Notes: a model not told the origin generated them from the sequence alone. A DNA stretch of 12,431 bases from Bacteroidales bacterium UBA1458 (GCA_002325785.1 DCSU01000040.1:1-12431), one strand, 5' to 3'. Shown: positions 1-8,272, counted from the stretch's first letter. Program-made: numbers and translations.

Positions 1-3000
1 CAGATCATCAGGGTTGAGGATAATACACCTCCGGTATTCACTGTACCAGCAGATATAACCATTTGTCGTGATATAAACGGAGTATATGACAGGGATGTAA
101 CCAACACAGGAGATGTCTTTGATGAGGCTGACAACTGTGATACATCGCTTGATGCAACCTTTGCAGACTCCGATGCTGATATGGGTACGGTTGATGTTGC
201 GGGATTCATTACAAGGACATGGACATTAACCGACGACTGCGGCAACACAACAATACAGTACCAGACAATATGGGTACAACCGGTTCCGAGAATTTCAGTT
301 ACCGTGCCTGACACTTTATTCTGCAACGGGTCAACTGTAAACTTCACAATTGATTCACTCGTTGTCTCAAGAGGAGAAGTCATGTACGATCTTGATGTGA
401 CATATCCGGCAGGAGTCACTGGCTTACTGACCGATGGCTCAAGACAAATTGTGAACATAGAAGATCTTCTGACCAATACAACAAACAGCTTCCAGACGGT
501 AACCTATACATTCAGGCCATATATCCAGGGCAATCTGGTTGACCCTAACTGCCATGACGGGGTTGAGGTTACGATCACTATCCATGTGGAACCTACGGCC
601 AGGGTCTCATTGACATTGGCTGATGATGAGCTGTGTAATGGCGAAAGCGTCAATATTCAGCTTTCTACCTTAACCATTGCATACCATGGTTTGGAGTTTA
701 ACGTTGACGCCATCAACAGCTATCCGGAAATAACCGGCTACTCAGACAGACCCGGTCTGGTTCTGCCGGTCATCGTTACCGAAGCTCTCAACAACAGTGG
801 GGATACTGCAAGAATGGTAACATATGTGGTTACACCGGTGACACTTGATGTAAACGGCAATCAGAAGTGTTACGGCATCAATGATACGGTTGAGGTATGG
901 GTCAATCCGACGCCCCGTGCCACTCCGGTAAACAATGCACTCCAAATCTGTTATGGCGGCACTACGGACATTATACTATTGACTCCTACCGTCATGCGCT
1001 CTGGCGTGAATGAGTTCAACTACACCATTACGGCCACCGCATCCCCCGCAATAGTTGACGGAAACAGGGCCCCTGTAAACAGCGTGGCACCTGGCACCCA
1101 CCTGCAGTTTCAGTACACAAATGAAAGTGATACTATGCAGTCCGTCTACTTTCATATTACTCCCAAGGTGACCGGCTCCGGTTGCCCGTACGGCCCTGCT
1201 GTTACCCCCGAGGTGAAGGTCCATGCACATCCCCTCCAGTCGCTTGAGATAAGGGATTCCATCACATGTGACGGAGGCCAGGACGGCTCGCTGGAGGTGA
1301 TACATGCACGCGGCATGGATCCGATGTGGGTTGCCTGGACAGGACCCGATTACTGGGAAGATGCCGGATACAACATGTACATAGTGGAAGAGTGCCGCCA
1401 GGGTTATTATACTGCAACCGTGACCGACAACCTGGGATGCGAAAATGACGGCTGGCTAAACCTTATCGAACCAGACACGGAGGTTGCATTTTACTTCGAT
1501 AATTACATATCATGTCCTGGCGCAGGTGACGCAAGGATTGGCATGGCACTCACCGAAGGAGCGGCTCCTCCATATTACTATTACCTTATCCTTAATGCGA
1601 CAGATACTATCTACCAGGGATGGATGCCTCCGGAGGATACTTTCATCTTCCTTGACAACATTATTCCCGGAGAATATCTACTGATTGTTGAAGATGCCAA
1701 TGGATGCAAGGAGAATGAGTTCAGGACGCTGTACGAGGCACCTGCGACCACTGTCGTATTTGACAAATCTGATTATGACGGTCACAACATATCATGTGAG
1801 ACATACAATGACGGATCTATATGGGTAAGCAGCATAAACAGCTGGTATATGGATGGGGCTGACACCGTATATGTCACTACCCGGGCGCCGTACACTTATC
1901 TTTGGACGGCCTCAGACGGAGGAGTGATAACCGGAAGCGCCACCGACAGCATTCTCGTCAATGTACCGGCAGGAACTTATCACCTGGCAGTCACCGACAG
2001 CTGGGGATGTGTGTTCAATTTCACCGATACCATTACCGAGCCGGACGGCATTGACCTTCTTTCTGAGGAGATATCCTCCAGCGCTGACGGTAATACTGAG
2101 ATTTCCTGTTTTGGCCGGAACGACGGGTACATTAACCTGCAGTTCGACGGAGGCACCGGTGCCTACAACTATGCATGGACAGGCCCGGATGGTTACACGG
2201 CATCAACGGCATCAATCGCCAGCATAACAGCCGGGGATTATGAGCTTATCGTAACCGATGGGAACTCATGCCACAGGACATACCAGTACACACTTACGGA
2301 GCCTGACTCTCTAAGCATCACAGTTGTCAAATCACTGACCGCGGACAACTTGCATAATATCAGCTGCAATGGTGACCAGGGCACAATTGACATCACTGTC
2401 TCCGGTGGCAGCGGGCCGGGCACTTATACATACGATTGGAAAGACGAAAGCAACCCTGCGTGGTCAGGCAACCAGGAAGACCAGACTGTCATGGCCGGCT
2501 CATATCGTGTTTATGTTACTGATGCCAACGGGTGTACTTTGGACAGAGGTGCTGTGATGACGGAGCCGATGCCTTTGGTGTTATCGCTCATTGTATCTGA
2601 AATCACCTGCCTGACGGCTCCGGCTTACACCGATGGAGCAATCGATCTCTCTGTCACCGGAGGCATGACTCCGTACCTGATTGCCTGGGAGGGTCCTTCA
2701 GGGTACACATCAGCCGCTGAAGATATTTCAGGACTGGCACCAGGCGACTACCTGGTTACGGTGACTGACGCCTATGGCTGCATCACGACTGCCGATACAG
2801 CTCTGACAATTCCGGAACCACTCACTCTCGATTCACGACATTCTGATTATAACGGGTTCAATGTAAGCTGCCTGGGCAGATCAGACGGATGGATCAAAAT
2901 TATCCCAATGACCGGTATGGCACCCTATTCATACTTATGGAGCGGACCTGACGGTTACACGGCTACAGATACAGATTCGGTCTATAATCTCCGAGAAGGG

Positions 3001-3819
3001 AACTATTCCGTGACTGTCACCGATGCGAATATGTGTAATATCTCCGAATCGTTTACCCTTGTTTCTCCCGGACAGATCAGCATGTCACTGAATGTTTGGC
3101 CCAGCGCCGGAGGTAATTTTAACATCAACTGTAACGGAGGTGCCACAGGCAGGGTTGATATTACCCCTGTAAACGCTGCGGGCACATCAAACTACCTGTG
3201 GTCAGACGGCCTTACAGGTTCTTCAAGGAATGATCTTCGGGCAGGTCTGCATGAAGTAATCATAACAGACGCCAACGGCTGTACTGCTGATACATCACTT
3301 ACCCTTATCCAGCCTGATTCGCTGGTGATCTACTTCAGCATGATCTCCCCGTATTGTCCTGAAAGCGATGACGGAAGCATATATGCCGGGGTAACTGGCG
3401 GCGAAGGGGCTTACAGTTTCAGCTGGAGCAATGGCCTGACCACCCAGCAGGTCACCGGCTTGTTAGCAGGGCTATACATAGTTGATGTGCGGGACTTCAA
3501 CGGTTGTACTGTGTCAGACTCAGTGACTCTTACACCTGTGAATGAAATCTGTGTCGGGATTCCAAATGCATTCTCTCCTGACGGGGACGGGATAAACGAA
3601 TTCTGGAATATCGCAAGGATTACACTTTATTCTGAAGCTGAGGTGATCATTCTTAACAGGTGGGGAGAGATGGTCTGGAAATCTGAAAAGGGGTATCCTG
3701 ATCCCTGGGACGGTCGTGCCTCCAACGGGAAATTGCTCCCGATGGATTCATATCATTATGCCATCGACCTTCACAATGGAGAAAAGCCTATTGTCGGACA
3801 TGTGACCATTATCAGGTAA
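1..3819 (+). CDS. SprB-like modular adhesin, T9SS cargo with gliding-motility C-terminal domain (5' partial)
   Basis: Large secreted surface protein, probably an adhesin exported by the type IX secretion system. The frame is open from base 1 with no start, so the N-terminus and signal peptide lie outside the window; the first in-frame ATG, at 181, falls inside a domain and is not the start. At least 1272 residues are visible. Modules in order: the end of a HYR-like Ig domain (residues about 1-92, with a DNTPPVFTVPADIT motif), three PKD-like modules of about 105 residues each (about 94-410), nine SprB-type repeats (about 420-1186), and a C-terminal gliding-motility/CHU_C-type domain of 86 residues (about 1187-1272) with the FSPDGDGINEFW signature and a central ILNRWGEMVW strand. 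Family knowledge: this type-B sorting domain directs T9SS export and usually needs a PorP/SprF partner, which is the next gene. The ligand is unknown. Adhesin class is secure; a role in gliding rather than adhesion is not shown. Confidence 0.9.
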   Translation, partial: QIIRVEDNTPPVFTVPADITICRDINGVYDRDVTNTGDVFDEADNCDTSLDATFADSDADMGTVDVAGFITRTWTLTDDCGNTTIQYQTIWVQPVPRISVTVPDTLFCNGSTVNFTIDSLVVSRGEVMYDLDVTYPAGVTGLLTDGSRQIVNIEDLLTNTTNSFQTVTYTFRPYIQGNLVDPNCHDGVEVTITIHVEPTARVSLTLADDELCNGESVNIQLSTLTIAYHGLEFNVDAINSYPEITGYSDRPGLVLPVIVTEALNNSGDTARMVTYVVTPVTLDVNGNQKCYGINDTVEVWVNPTPRATPVNNALQICYGGTTDIILLTPTVMRSGVNEFNYTITATASPAIVDGNRAPVNSVAPGTHLQFQYTNESDTMQSVYFHITPKVTGSGCPYGPAVTPEVKVHAHPLQSLEIRDSITCDGGQDGSLEVIHARGMDPMWVAWTGPDYWEDAGYNMYIVEECRQGYYTATVTDNLGCENDGWLNLIEPDTEVAFYFDNYISCPGAGDARIGMALTEGAAPPYYYYLILNATDTIYQGWMPPEDTFIFLDNIIPGEYLLIVEDANGCKENEFRTLYEAPATTVVFDKSDYDGHNISCETYNDGSIWVSSINSWYMDGADTVYVTTRAPYTYLWTASDGGVITGSATDSILVNVPAGTYHLAVTDSWGCVFNFTDTITEPDGIDLLSEEISSSADGNTEISCFGRNDGYINLQFDGGTGAYNYAWTGPDGYTASTASIASITAGDYELIVTDGNSCHRTYQYTLTEPDSLSITVVKSLTADNLHNISCNGDQGTIDITVSGGSGPGTYTYDWKDESNPAWSGNQEDQTVMAGSYRVYVTDANGCTLDRGAVMTEPMPLVLSLIVSEITCLTAPAYTDGAIDLSVTGGMTPYLIAWEGPSGYTSAAEDISGLAPGDYLVTVTDAYGCITTADTALTIPEPLTLDSRHSDYNGFNVSCLGRSDGWIKIIPMTGMAPYSYLWSGPDGYTATDTDSVYNLREGNYSVTVTDANMCNISESFTLVSPGQISMSLNVWPSAGGNFNINCNGGATGRVDITPVNAAGTSNYLWSDGLTGSSRNDLRAGLHEVIITDANGCTADTSLTLIQPDSLVIYFSMISPYCPESDDGSIYAGVTGGEGAYSFSWSNGLTTQQVTGLLAGLYIVDVRDFNGCTVSDSVTLTPVNEICVGIPNAFSPDGDGINEFWNIARITLYSEAEVIILNRWGEMVWKSEKGYPDPWDGRASNGKLLPMDSYHYAIDLHNGEKPIVGHVTIIR
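280..1230 (+). repeat. Three tandem PKD-like modules within the adhesin
   Basis: Three modules of about 105 residues start at about 280, 592 and 907, each after a Pro-rich linker (PVPR, EPTAR, NPTPR). Each opens with a Cys-Asn/Tyr-Gly motif (FCNGS, LCNGE, ICYGG) and has a second cysteine near its end (NCHDG, KCYGI, GCPYG), followed by a closing beta strand of the V-x-V-x-V type. They resemble the PKD-like domains common in Bacteroidota surface proteins. They are protein-level repeats; I see no long identical DNA stretches between them. Confidence 0.7.
1258..3558 (+). repeat. Nine tandem SprB-type repeats within the adhesin
   Basis: Units begin at about 1258, 1504, 1786, 2098, 2356, 2599, 2860, 3121 and 3346. 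Each starts with a (N/E)-I-S-C-like motif (Cys codons at 1267, 1513, 1795, 2107, 2365, 2608, 2869, 3130 and 3355), contains a DG-x-I strand and usually a Y-x-W-(T/S) strand, then G-x-Y-x-(L/V)-x-V-x-D followed by a short stretch ending in Cys, and usually closes with an EPD-like linker. Unit lengths run from about 225 to 312 bases. The third is the longest and carries an insertion after its first strand. The repeats have diverged at DNA level, so they look old and not recently homogenised. Confidence 0.8.
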
Positions 3820-3822
3820 GGT

Positions 3823-4827
3823 ATGTACAAAAGCAGAGAAGCAAATAAGGTGAAAAAGGGATTGTTGATAGTTGTTGCGTTTGCGCTTGCTCTTGTGATT
3901 GATGCACAGGATCTGCCTGTTTACAGCCAGTATATCTTTAACAAGTATCTAATTAATCCCGCAGTGGCCGGAAGTGACGGGTATACAAGCATCAACCTGA
4001 CAACCAGGCAACAGTGGGCCGGTTACCAGGGCGCACCTCAGACTTACTCCCTGAGCTTTCAGGGACGCGTTCTTAAGCAGAAGTATATAATCAGAGAGAA
4101 TCTCTTCAACAATAGGATTTTTAAGCCCCACACCGAAGGGAAAGTGGGTCTGGGAGGCACCATTTATTCTGATATTAACGGTCTGGTTCGCCGCACCGGA
4201 TTCTCTACATCATACGCATACCATATCTGGCTTCACGGCGGAACACAGCTTTCTTTCGGGCTGGCATTCACCGGGTATCACTACAAGATTGACCAGAGGC
4301 AGATACAATTCGAAGACCCTGATGAACCATGGATGAACAGTGATTTCAGGAAGGGAATCTTTGTCCCGGATTTCAACTTCGGAGTGTATCTCCTGAACAG
4401 AAAATTCGCTGTGGGATTTTCAGCGCAGGAGCTGATGGAAGGATTCATCAGGTCCGGGAGCCAGGCGTACAAGGATCTGAAGCTGCAGAGGTCTTATTAC
4501 CTTTTCGGGAACTATGACTTTGAACCTGACAACAAGACCTTGATCCAGCCGTCACTACTGGTCAAGATGTCGGAGCAGATGAGACCACAGGCGGACATTG
4601 GCGTAACCTACTCATATGATAACAGGATCTGGGTTGGGGCGACCTTCAGGACCGGCAGCGCTATCATTGCCAATGTTGGAGTAAGAAGAGACAGGCTCTT
4701 TTTCGGTTACTCCTTTGACTTTACTCTCAATGCTATTCAGCTGTCGACCTACGGCTCTCATGAATTCATAATGGCAGTAAGGTTCGGTGACACACCAAGG
4801 AAGTACCGCTGGCTCGACAGGTATTAG
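3823..4827 (+). CDS. PorP/SprF-family type IX secretion outer-membrane protein
   Basis: Predicted outer-membrane beta-barrel protein of the PorP/SprF family (334 residues, a usual size). Members act with the T9SS in export or surface attachment of cognate type-B C-terminal-domain proteins, as SprF does for SprB. The N-terminus has a basic segment, a hydrophobic core (LLIVVAFALALVI) and a likely signal-peptidase site near DAQ. The hallmark follows at residues about 31-80: LPVYSQYIFNKYLINPAVAG, then a TTRQQWAGYQGAPQT block. The rest alternates as expected of barrel strands and ends in a VRFGDTPRKYRW tail. It starts 3 bases after the adhesin stop, so the two are probably co-transcribed and functionally paired. 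An in-frame GTG at 3850 would give a shorter, tidier signal peptide (V-KKGLLIV) and is a real alternative start. The stop overlaps that of the convergent methyltransferase. Confidence 0.88.
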   Translation: MYKSREANKVKKGLLIVVAFALALVIDAQDLPVYSQYIFNKYLINPAVAGSDGYTSINLTTRQQWAGYQGAPQTYSLSFQGRVLKQKYIIRENLFNNRIFKPHTEGKVGLGGTIYSDINGLVRRTGFSTSYAYHIWLHGGTQLSFGLAFTGYHYKIDQRQIQFEDPDEPWMNSDFRKGIFVPDFNFGVYLLNRKFAVGFSAQELMEGFIRSGSQAYKDLKLQRSYYLFGNYDFEPDNKTLIQPSLLVKMSEQMRPQADIGVTYSYDNRIWVGATFRTGSAIIANVGVRRDRLFFGYSFDFTLNAIQLSTYGSHEFIMAVRFGDTPRKYRWLDRY

Positions 4828-5720
4828 GAGAGTTGTTTGGATAAAACGTAGATAAGCGAGCTGGATCTGTTCTTCCTCAGAAGATTGCCGGCCGACAGGT
4901 AAGCGCCTGTTACCATGCCCCGCAGCAGGGGAAGCATGTAGTGATGGTTCTTATAACTTAAAACGGAGATATAGAATACATCCAAAGGCAAAGCCTTGAT
5001 CTCATGGCATGTAAATCCATTGGCCTCAATGAAACGAATCAGGGTCGGGGGAGAGAAATGCCAGAGGTGCCTGGGAACATCCAGGGCAGCCCATTCTGCG
5101 CCGAACAAATGGGCATCGGCAGAGTCAGGGTTGGGCAGTGCGATGATACACCGGCCGTCATCTTTAAGAATCCTTCGAACCTCCTTCAACCACATCTCCG
5201 GGTCATAAAGATGCTCAAGGACATGCCAGAATGTTATGCAGTCGGCTGACTGGTCTTCAAAACGAGTAATCTCTGACGGTGGAAAAACTTTGATTCCAAA
5301 CCTGGAAACCGAAATCTCCCTTGCAAGGTCATTCAGCTCTATTCCGCTGACCGTCCAGCCCTTATTCTGCATGTATGATGCAAAGTATCCGGTACCGCTT
5401 CCTATGTCAAGGAGGATGCCTGATTCCCTCCGAGTTGCCAGGGTAACCAGTCTCCTTTTTCTTCCAAGCATGAAGCTCCTGGCGAGGTGGTAGAAATATT
5501 CTGTGAGATTCCGTTTTTTGTCAGAATGCGAGATATAGTCCTCTGAAACATAATACTGGCCTATCTCATTTTCGGCAGGTGGATCAGCAGTGAACGCGAA
5601 CCCGCATGCGGTACATTTCCTGATAACAAAGTTCTCCCCGCTGACCAGCTTGTCCTTTGCGACAAACAGGTTTGTGAAATCAGTCTTTCCGCAGACCAGG
5701 CACACCGTTTTTTCAGTCAT
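4824..5720 (-). CDS. Class I SAM-dependent methyltransferase with N-terminal zinc ribbon
   Basis: Predicted soluble methyltransferase of 298 residues using S-adenosylmethionine; the acceptor is unknown. The N-terminus has two CxxC pairs (C7/C10 and C36/C39), a likely zinc ribbon. The Rossmann fold follows: motif I LLDIGSGTGYF with D105, G107, G109 and G111, the acidic end of strand 2 at E128 (SGIEL), and a HVLEHL motif at about 166-171 followed by the RRILKDDGRCIIALPNP block, as in Methyltransf_11/23 enzymes. The start is the ATG at 5718-5720; the frame extends upstream only to a TTG at 5756, inside the previous gene, which is less likely. Its ATG overlaps the stop of the YfhO-family gene in ATGACTGA, so translation is probably coupled. 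Zinc-ribbon plus methyltransferase layouts are often found in sugar- or lipid-modifying enzymes; a glycan or lipid substrate is my inference. Confidence 0.85.
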   Translation of the reverse strand: MTEKTVCLVCGKTDFTNLFVAKDKLVSGENFVIRKCTACGFAFTADPPAENEIGQYYVSEDYISHSDKKRNLTEYFYHLARSFMLGRKRRLVTLATRRESGILLDIGSGTGYFASYMQNKGWTVSGIELNDLAREISVSRFGIKVFPPSEITRFEDQSADCITFWHVLEHLYDPEMWLKEVRRILKDDGRCIIALPNPDSADAHLFGAEWAALDVPRHLWHFSPPTLIRFIEANGFTCHEIKALPLDVFYISVLSYKNHHYMLPLLRGMVTGAYLSAGNLLRKNRSSSLIYVLSKQLS

Positions 5721-8175
5721 TCCTGCGCATGGCTTTAAATCCCTGAAGGCCGGCAATTACCAGCAACGCCAGAAGAATTACCGAACCTGCCAGTGAGACT
5801 CTGTTTCCTGTCTTGTACGACTGAGGGTCAAAGCGGAAGGTAATTATGTGGTTTCCGGCGGGAAGAGCCATGCCTCTGAGAACGTAATCAGTCCTGAAAT
5901 GGTCGGCCGGGGTATCATTGATGTAAGCCTGCCAACCGTTCTTATAATAGATCTCGGAAAAGACGGCGACCCGTTCTGTCGAAATCGTTGCCTTGTAGGT
6001 CAGCAAGTTTGGCTCATATGATTCGAGGTATATCGTATCGGAAGGCGCTCCCTGGGTGTCGGGAACAGTTAACATGTCTGAGAACCTCCTGTCAACAACT
6101 GCCTCACTGAGCGGATCTGAGGTTCGTATCGCCTGGAGTTCGGCGTCTGCGTTTTCAACAAACTTAACCCTGTCTACCAGCCAGGCATTGCCTGCTGCAT
6201 ATTTATTTAAAAGCGGTGCTGTGACGGGGTCGATGATTATATATCTGGTATTTAGCATATTCAGGGCGTGCAGGTTTTTCATTACACCCTCGGCCTCATC
6301 CAATGAGGTGGCAGACCTGAGACTCGTAATAAGCGAGTTTATGTCATCCGACAGTGATGATTCAATCAGTTCCTGGTATCTTTTCATCTTCACGCCGCTG
6401 TATCCTCCTATCGAATGATGATGGTACGAGGTTGAGGCATCGTTGAACGTTGAGACGGTAAGGTTCAGCACGCGGAATTCCCCCTCATCACTTAGGATCT
6501 CCTTATCCGCCTGGGTTGGTGCGAAAGAGTTCACAGCCGATCTCTTTGTCTCGAAATTTGATGCACCGAGATACCGGGCACTAACAGGAATCTGGTCAAT
6601 GAGGAACAACGCAGGGAGGCCTATCATTAGAAACCTCAGTTTCAGTTTCTCTTTCAGGAAGAACCAGAGCAATGCGGCTCCTCCGGCTATCAGGAGGCAT
6701 GATCTCAGGGCATCGGCACGAACCATCATTTTTCTGTCGGCTATCATTGCATCCCTTAGCCATGCCAGCGAATCGGGTAATGAGCTCTCGTCAGGCCTCA
6801 GAAACGAGCCCGAAATGCCTGGCATCAGGAAAAAGATGAACGCCAGGCCTCCTGTCACCAGTGATGCTGTCAAGACAGATTTAAGGGCCTTTTCCTTAGT
6901 CACCGAGCCTTCAGTAATTGCCTTGAGAGCCAGCACGGCGAGTAGAGGTACACAAACTCCGGCAATGACCAGGGTCATTGAGACTGCCCTGAATTTGTCA
7001 TATCCCGGGAAGAAATCTATGAACAGCGAAGTCAGGGGCATCAGGTTTTTACCCCATGAAAGGAACAGCGAGAGAAGGACGGCTGTCAGAATCCACCACT
7101 TCTCCCTGCCTCTGACTATCAGGAGTCCCAGCACAAAGAGAAACAGCACCACAGCACCGAAATAGACCGGTCCGCTGGTTGAGGGCTGTCTCCCCCAGTA
7201 TCTGTACAGCTGACCCTGTGCCTGCCCCATGTTATTTTTGCGCAGTGACTTTACCGTCTCCGAATCCTTCGGGAAGGGCGCAGTTGCTCCTCCCCTGAAA
7301 TTGGGTATGAGGAAGGTAAGCGACTCACCTATCCCGTAACTCCACTGTGTGATATACTCCTTGTCGAGTCCATTTTCTTTGCTGCCTTCCGCTTTTGTGA
7401 GTTCGCTTTTCCCTCGTGTCGATTCCTTACTGTATTCCCATGTTGAATAGAGCGAAGCGAAATTGACGCTGAATGCAATCAGCGCGGCCACAACCAGTAC
7501 TCCCAGGGTCTTCAGGAACGAGGGGAGGGTCTTCTTTTTTATTGCCTCCACGAATTCGAAAATGCCAAAAACCATTACGATCAGCCCGGTATAGTAGGTT
7601 ATCTGGAAGTGGTTGGCCATTATCTCAAGCGACATGAACAGTGCAAACAATACGCCTCCGGTCAGGGCATGCCTTCGGAAGGAATAAATAACACTGCCCA
7701 CTACCGGCGCCATATATGCCATAGCATAGGCTTTGGTATTATGACCGGCCGACAGGCTGACGAACAGATAAGATGCAAATCCGTAAGCGATAGCTCCTCC
7801 CATGGCAAGCCAGGGGTTGACCCTGCAGAAGAGCAGCAGTATATAGAACCCCAGCATTGATATAAAGAGTGCTGCAACGGGAGTCTTGTAAATCTTCAGG
7901 AAATTGTCAAGATGCTTGAAGAGATTACCCGGGTAGAGAGCCGAGATCATGTATGCCGGCATTCCTCCGAACATCGAGTTGGTCCAGAGCGGCTCCTTGC
8001 CGTACTGTGCGCGGTAATCGCTTATCTCCTTCGAGGAACCCTCATAGACTTTTGTGTCATGCGCATTGATCTTCCTGCCTTCAAGAACAGGATAAAAATA
8101 GAGGAATGAGATCACCGTGAATACAAGCAGGGCGACCAGGTGCGGCAGGGCGGATTTCATTGTACTCATTTTCAT
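5713..8175 (-). CDS. YfhO-family polytopic membrane protein (putative GT-C-like glycosyltransferase)
   Basis: Large inner-membrane protein (820 residues from the first ATG) of the YfhO family. The first membrane helix (residues about 10-31) is followed by an extracytoplasmic loop with the conserved pattern of the Bacteroidota branch: AHD at 38-40, SSKEISDYR at about 47-55, then LWTNSMFGGMPAYMIS. Many helices follow to about residue 545, then a roughly 240-residue soluble region ending in YYKNGWQAYIN and LPAGNHIITFRFDP, a last helix (about 795-815) and a short RRND tail. Bacillus YfhO is linked to glycosylation of cell-wall polymers and has a GT-C-like topology; in Bacteroidota the reaction is not established. 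ATGs at 8169 and 8160 are also possible starts, and none has a clear ribosome-binding site. It is the first gene of an operon with the methyltransferase, behind a good promoter. Confidence 0.85.
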   Translation of the reverse strand: MKMSTMKSALPHLVALLVFTVISFLYFYPVLEGRKINAHDTKVYEGSSKEISDYRAQYGKEPLWTNSMFGGMPAYMISALYPGNLFKHLDNFLKIYKTPVAALFISMLGFYILLLFCRVNPWLAMGGAIAYGFASYLFVSLSAGHNTKAYAMAYMAPVVGSVIYSFRRHALTGGVLFALFMSLEIMANHFQITYYTGLIVMVFGIFEFVEAIKKKTLPSFLKTLGVLVVAALIAFSVNFASLYSTWEYSKESTRGKSELTKAEGSKENGLDKEYITQWSYGIGESLTFLIPNFRGGATAPFPKDSETVKSLRKNNMGQAQGQLYRYWGRQPSTSGPVYFGAVVLFLFVLGLLIVRGREKWWILTAVLLSLFLSWGKNLMPLTSLFIDFFPGYDKFRAVSMTLVIAGVCVPLLAVLALKAITEGSVTKEKALKSVLTASLVTGGLAFIFFLMPGISGSFLRPDESSLPDSLAWLRDAMIADRKMMVRADALRSCLLIAGGAALLWFFLKEKLKLRFLMIGLPALFLIDQIPVSARYLGASNFETKRSAVNSFAPTQADKEILSDEGEFRVLNLTVSTFNDASTSYHHHSIGGYSGVKMKRYQELIESSLSDDINSLITSLRSATSLDEAEGVMKNLHALNMLNTRYIIIDPVTAPLLNKYAAGNAWLVDRVKFVENADAELQAIRTSDPLSEAVVDRRFSDMLTVPDTQGAPSDTIYLESYEPNLLTYKATISTERVAVFSEIYYKNGWQAYINDTPADHFRTDYVLRGMALPAGNHIITFRFDPQSYKTGNRVSLAGSVILLALLVIAGLQGFKAMRRND

Positions 8176-8219
8176 GTGATCGACTTTATAGGGACTTAAC
8201 CCGGTTTGATAATATGCGA

Positions 8220-8250
8220 CAAAAATACACCAACTGATCCTTAAATCAAA
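8220..8250 (-). promoter_or_regulatory. Bacteroidota-type promoter for the YfhO-family operon
   Basis: On the minus strand a TATTTTTG (+ strand 8220-8227) matches the -7 consensus TAnnTTTG, and a TTTG (+ strand 8247-8250) lies 19 bp upstream, matching the -33 element. Transcription would start roughly at 8210-8215, giving a leader of about 35-40 bases before the ATG at 8175. Both motifs are short, but together with correct spacing and position they make a credible promoter. Confidence 0.5.
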
Positions 8251-8272
8251 TGAGTATATTATTATACATTTG
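8247..8272. promoter_or_regulatory. Inverted repeat (candidate operator) in the divergent intergenic region
   Basis: CAAATG at 8247-8252 and CATTTG at 8267-8272 form perfect 6-bp arms around a 14-bp AT-rich centre. The left arm contains the -33 element of the minus-strand promoter and the right arm lies in the possible plus-strand -7 element. A regulator bound here could act on both genes. In such AT-rich DNA the dyad could also be chance. Confidence 0.25.
8265..8272 (+). promoter_or_regulatory. Possible -7 element for the flippase gene
   Basis: TACATTTG fits TAnnTTTG, and transcription would begin just before the ATG at 8291, giving a very short leader. I see no TTTG at the -33 position (around 8240-8246), so this is weak. 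If it is real, the TTG at 8270 cannot be the start codon. Confidence 0.2.

Noticed and set aside
181..183. ATG at 181 as the start of the adhesin
   Set aside because: The same frame is open from base 1 and encodes a recognisable HYR-like domain before this ATG, so it is internal.
1258..3558. DNA-level tandem repeat or recombination array in the adhesin
   Set aside because: Similarity is at protein level; short shared runs such as GGTTACACGGC occur, but units differ in length and sequence.
5721..5756. TTG start at 5756 for the methyltransferase
   Set aside because: It would add 12 residues before the zinc ribbon and deepen the overlap with the YfhO-family gene; the ATG at 5720 fits better.
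6443..7165. 240-codon plus-strand open frame opposite the YfhO-family gene
   Set aside because: It is antisense to a well-supported conserved gene; its product is Arg/Ser-rich and low in recognisable motifs, as expected of a shadow frame.
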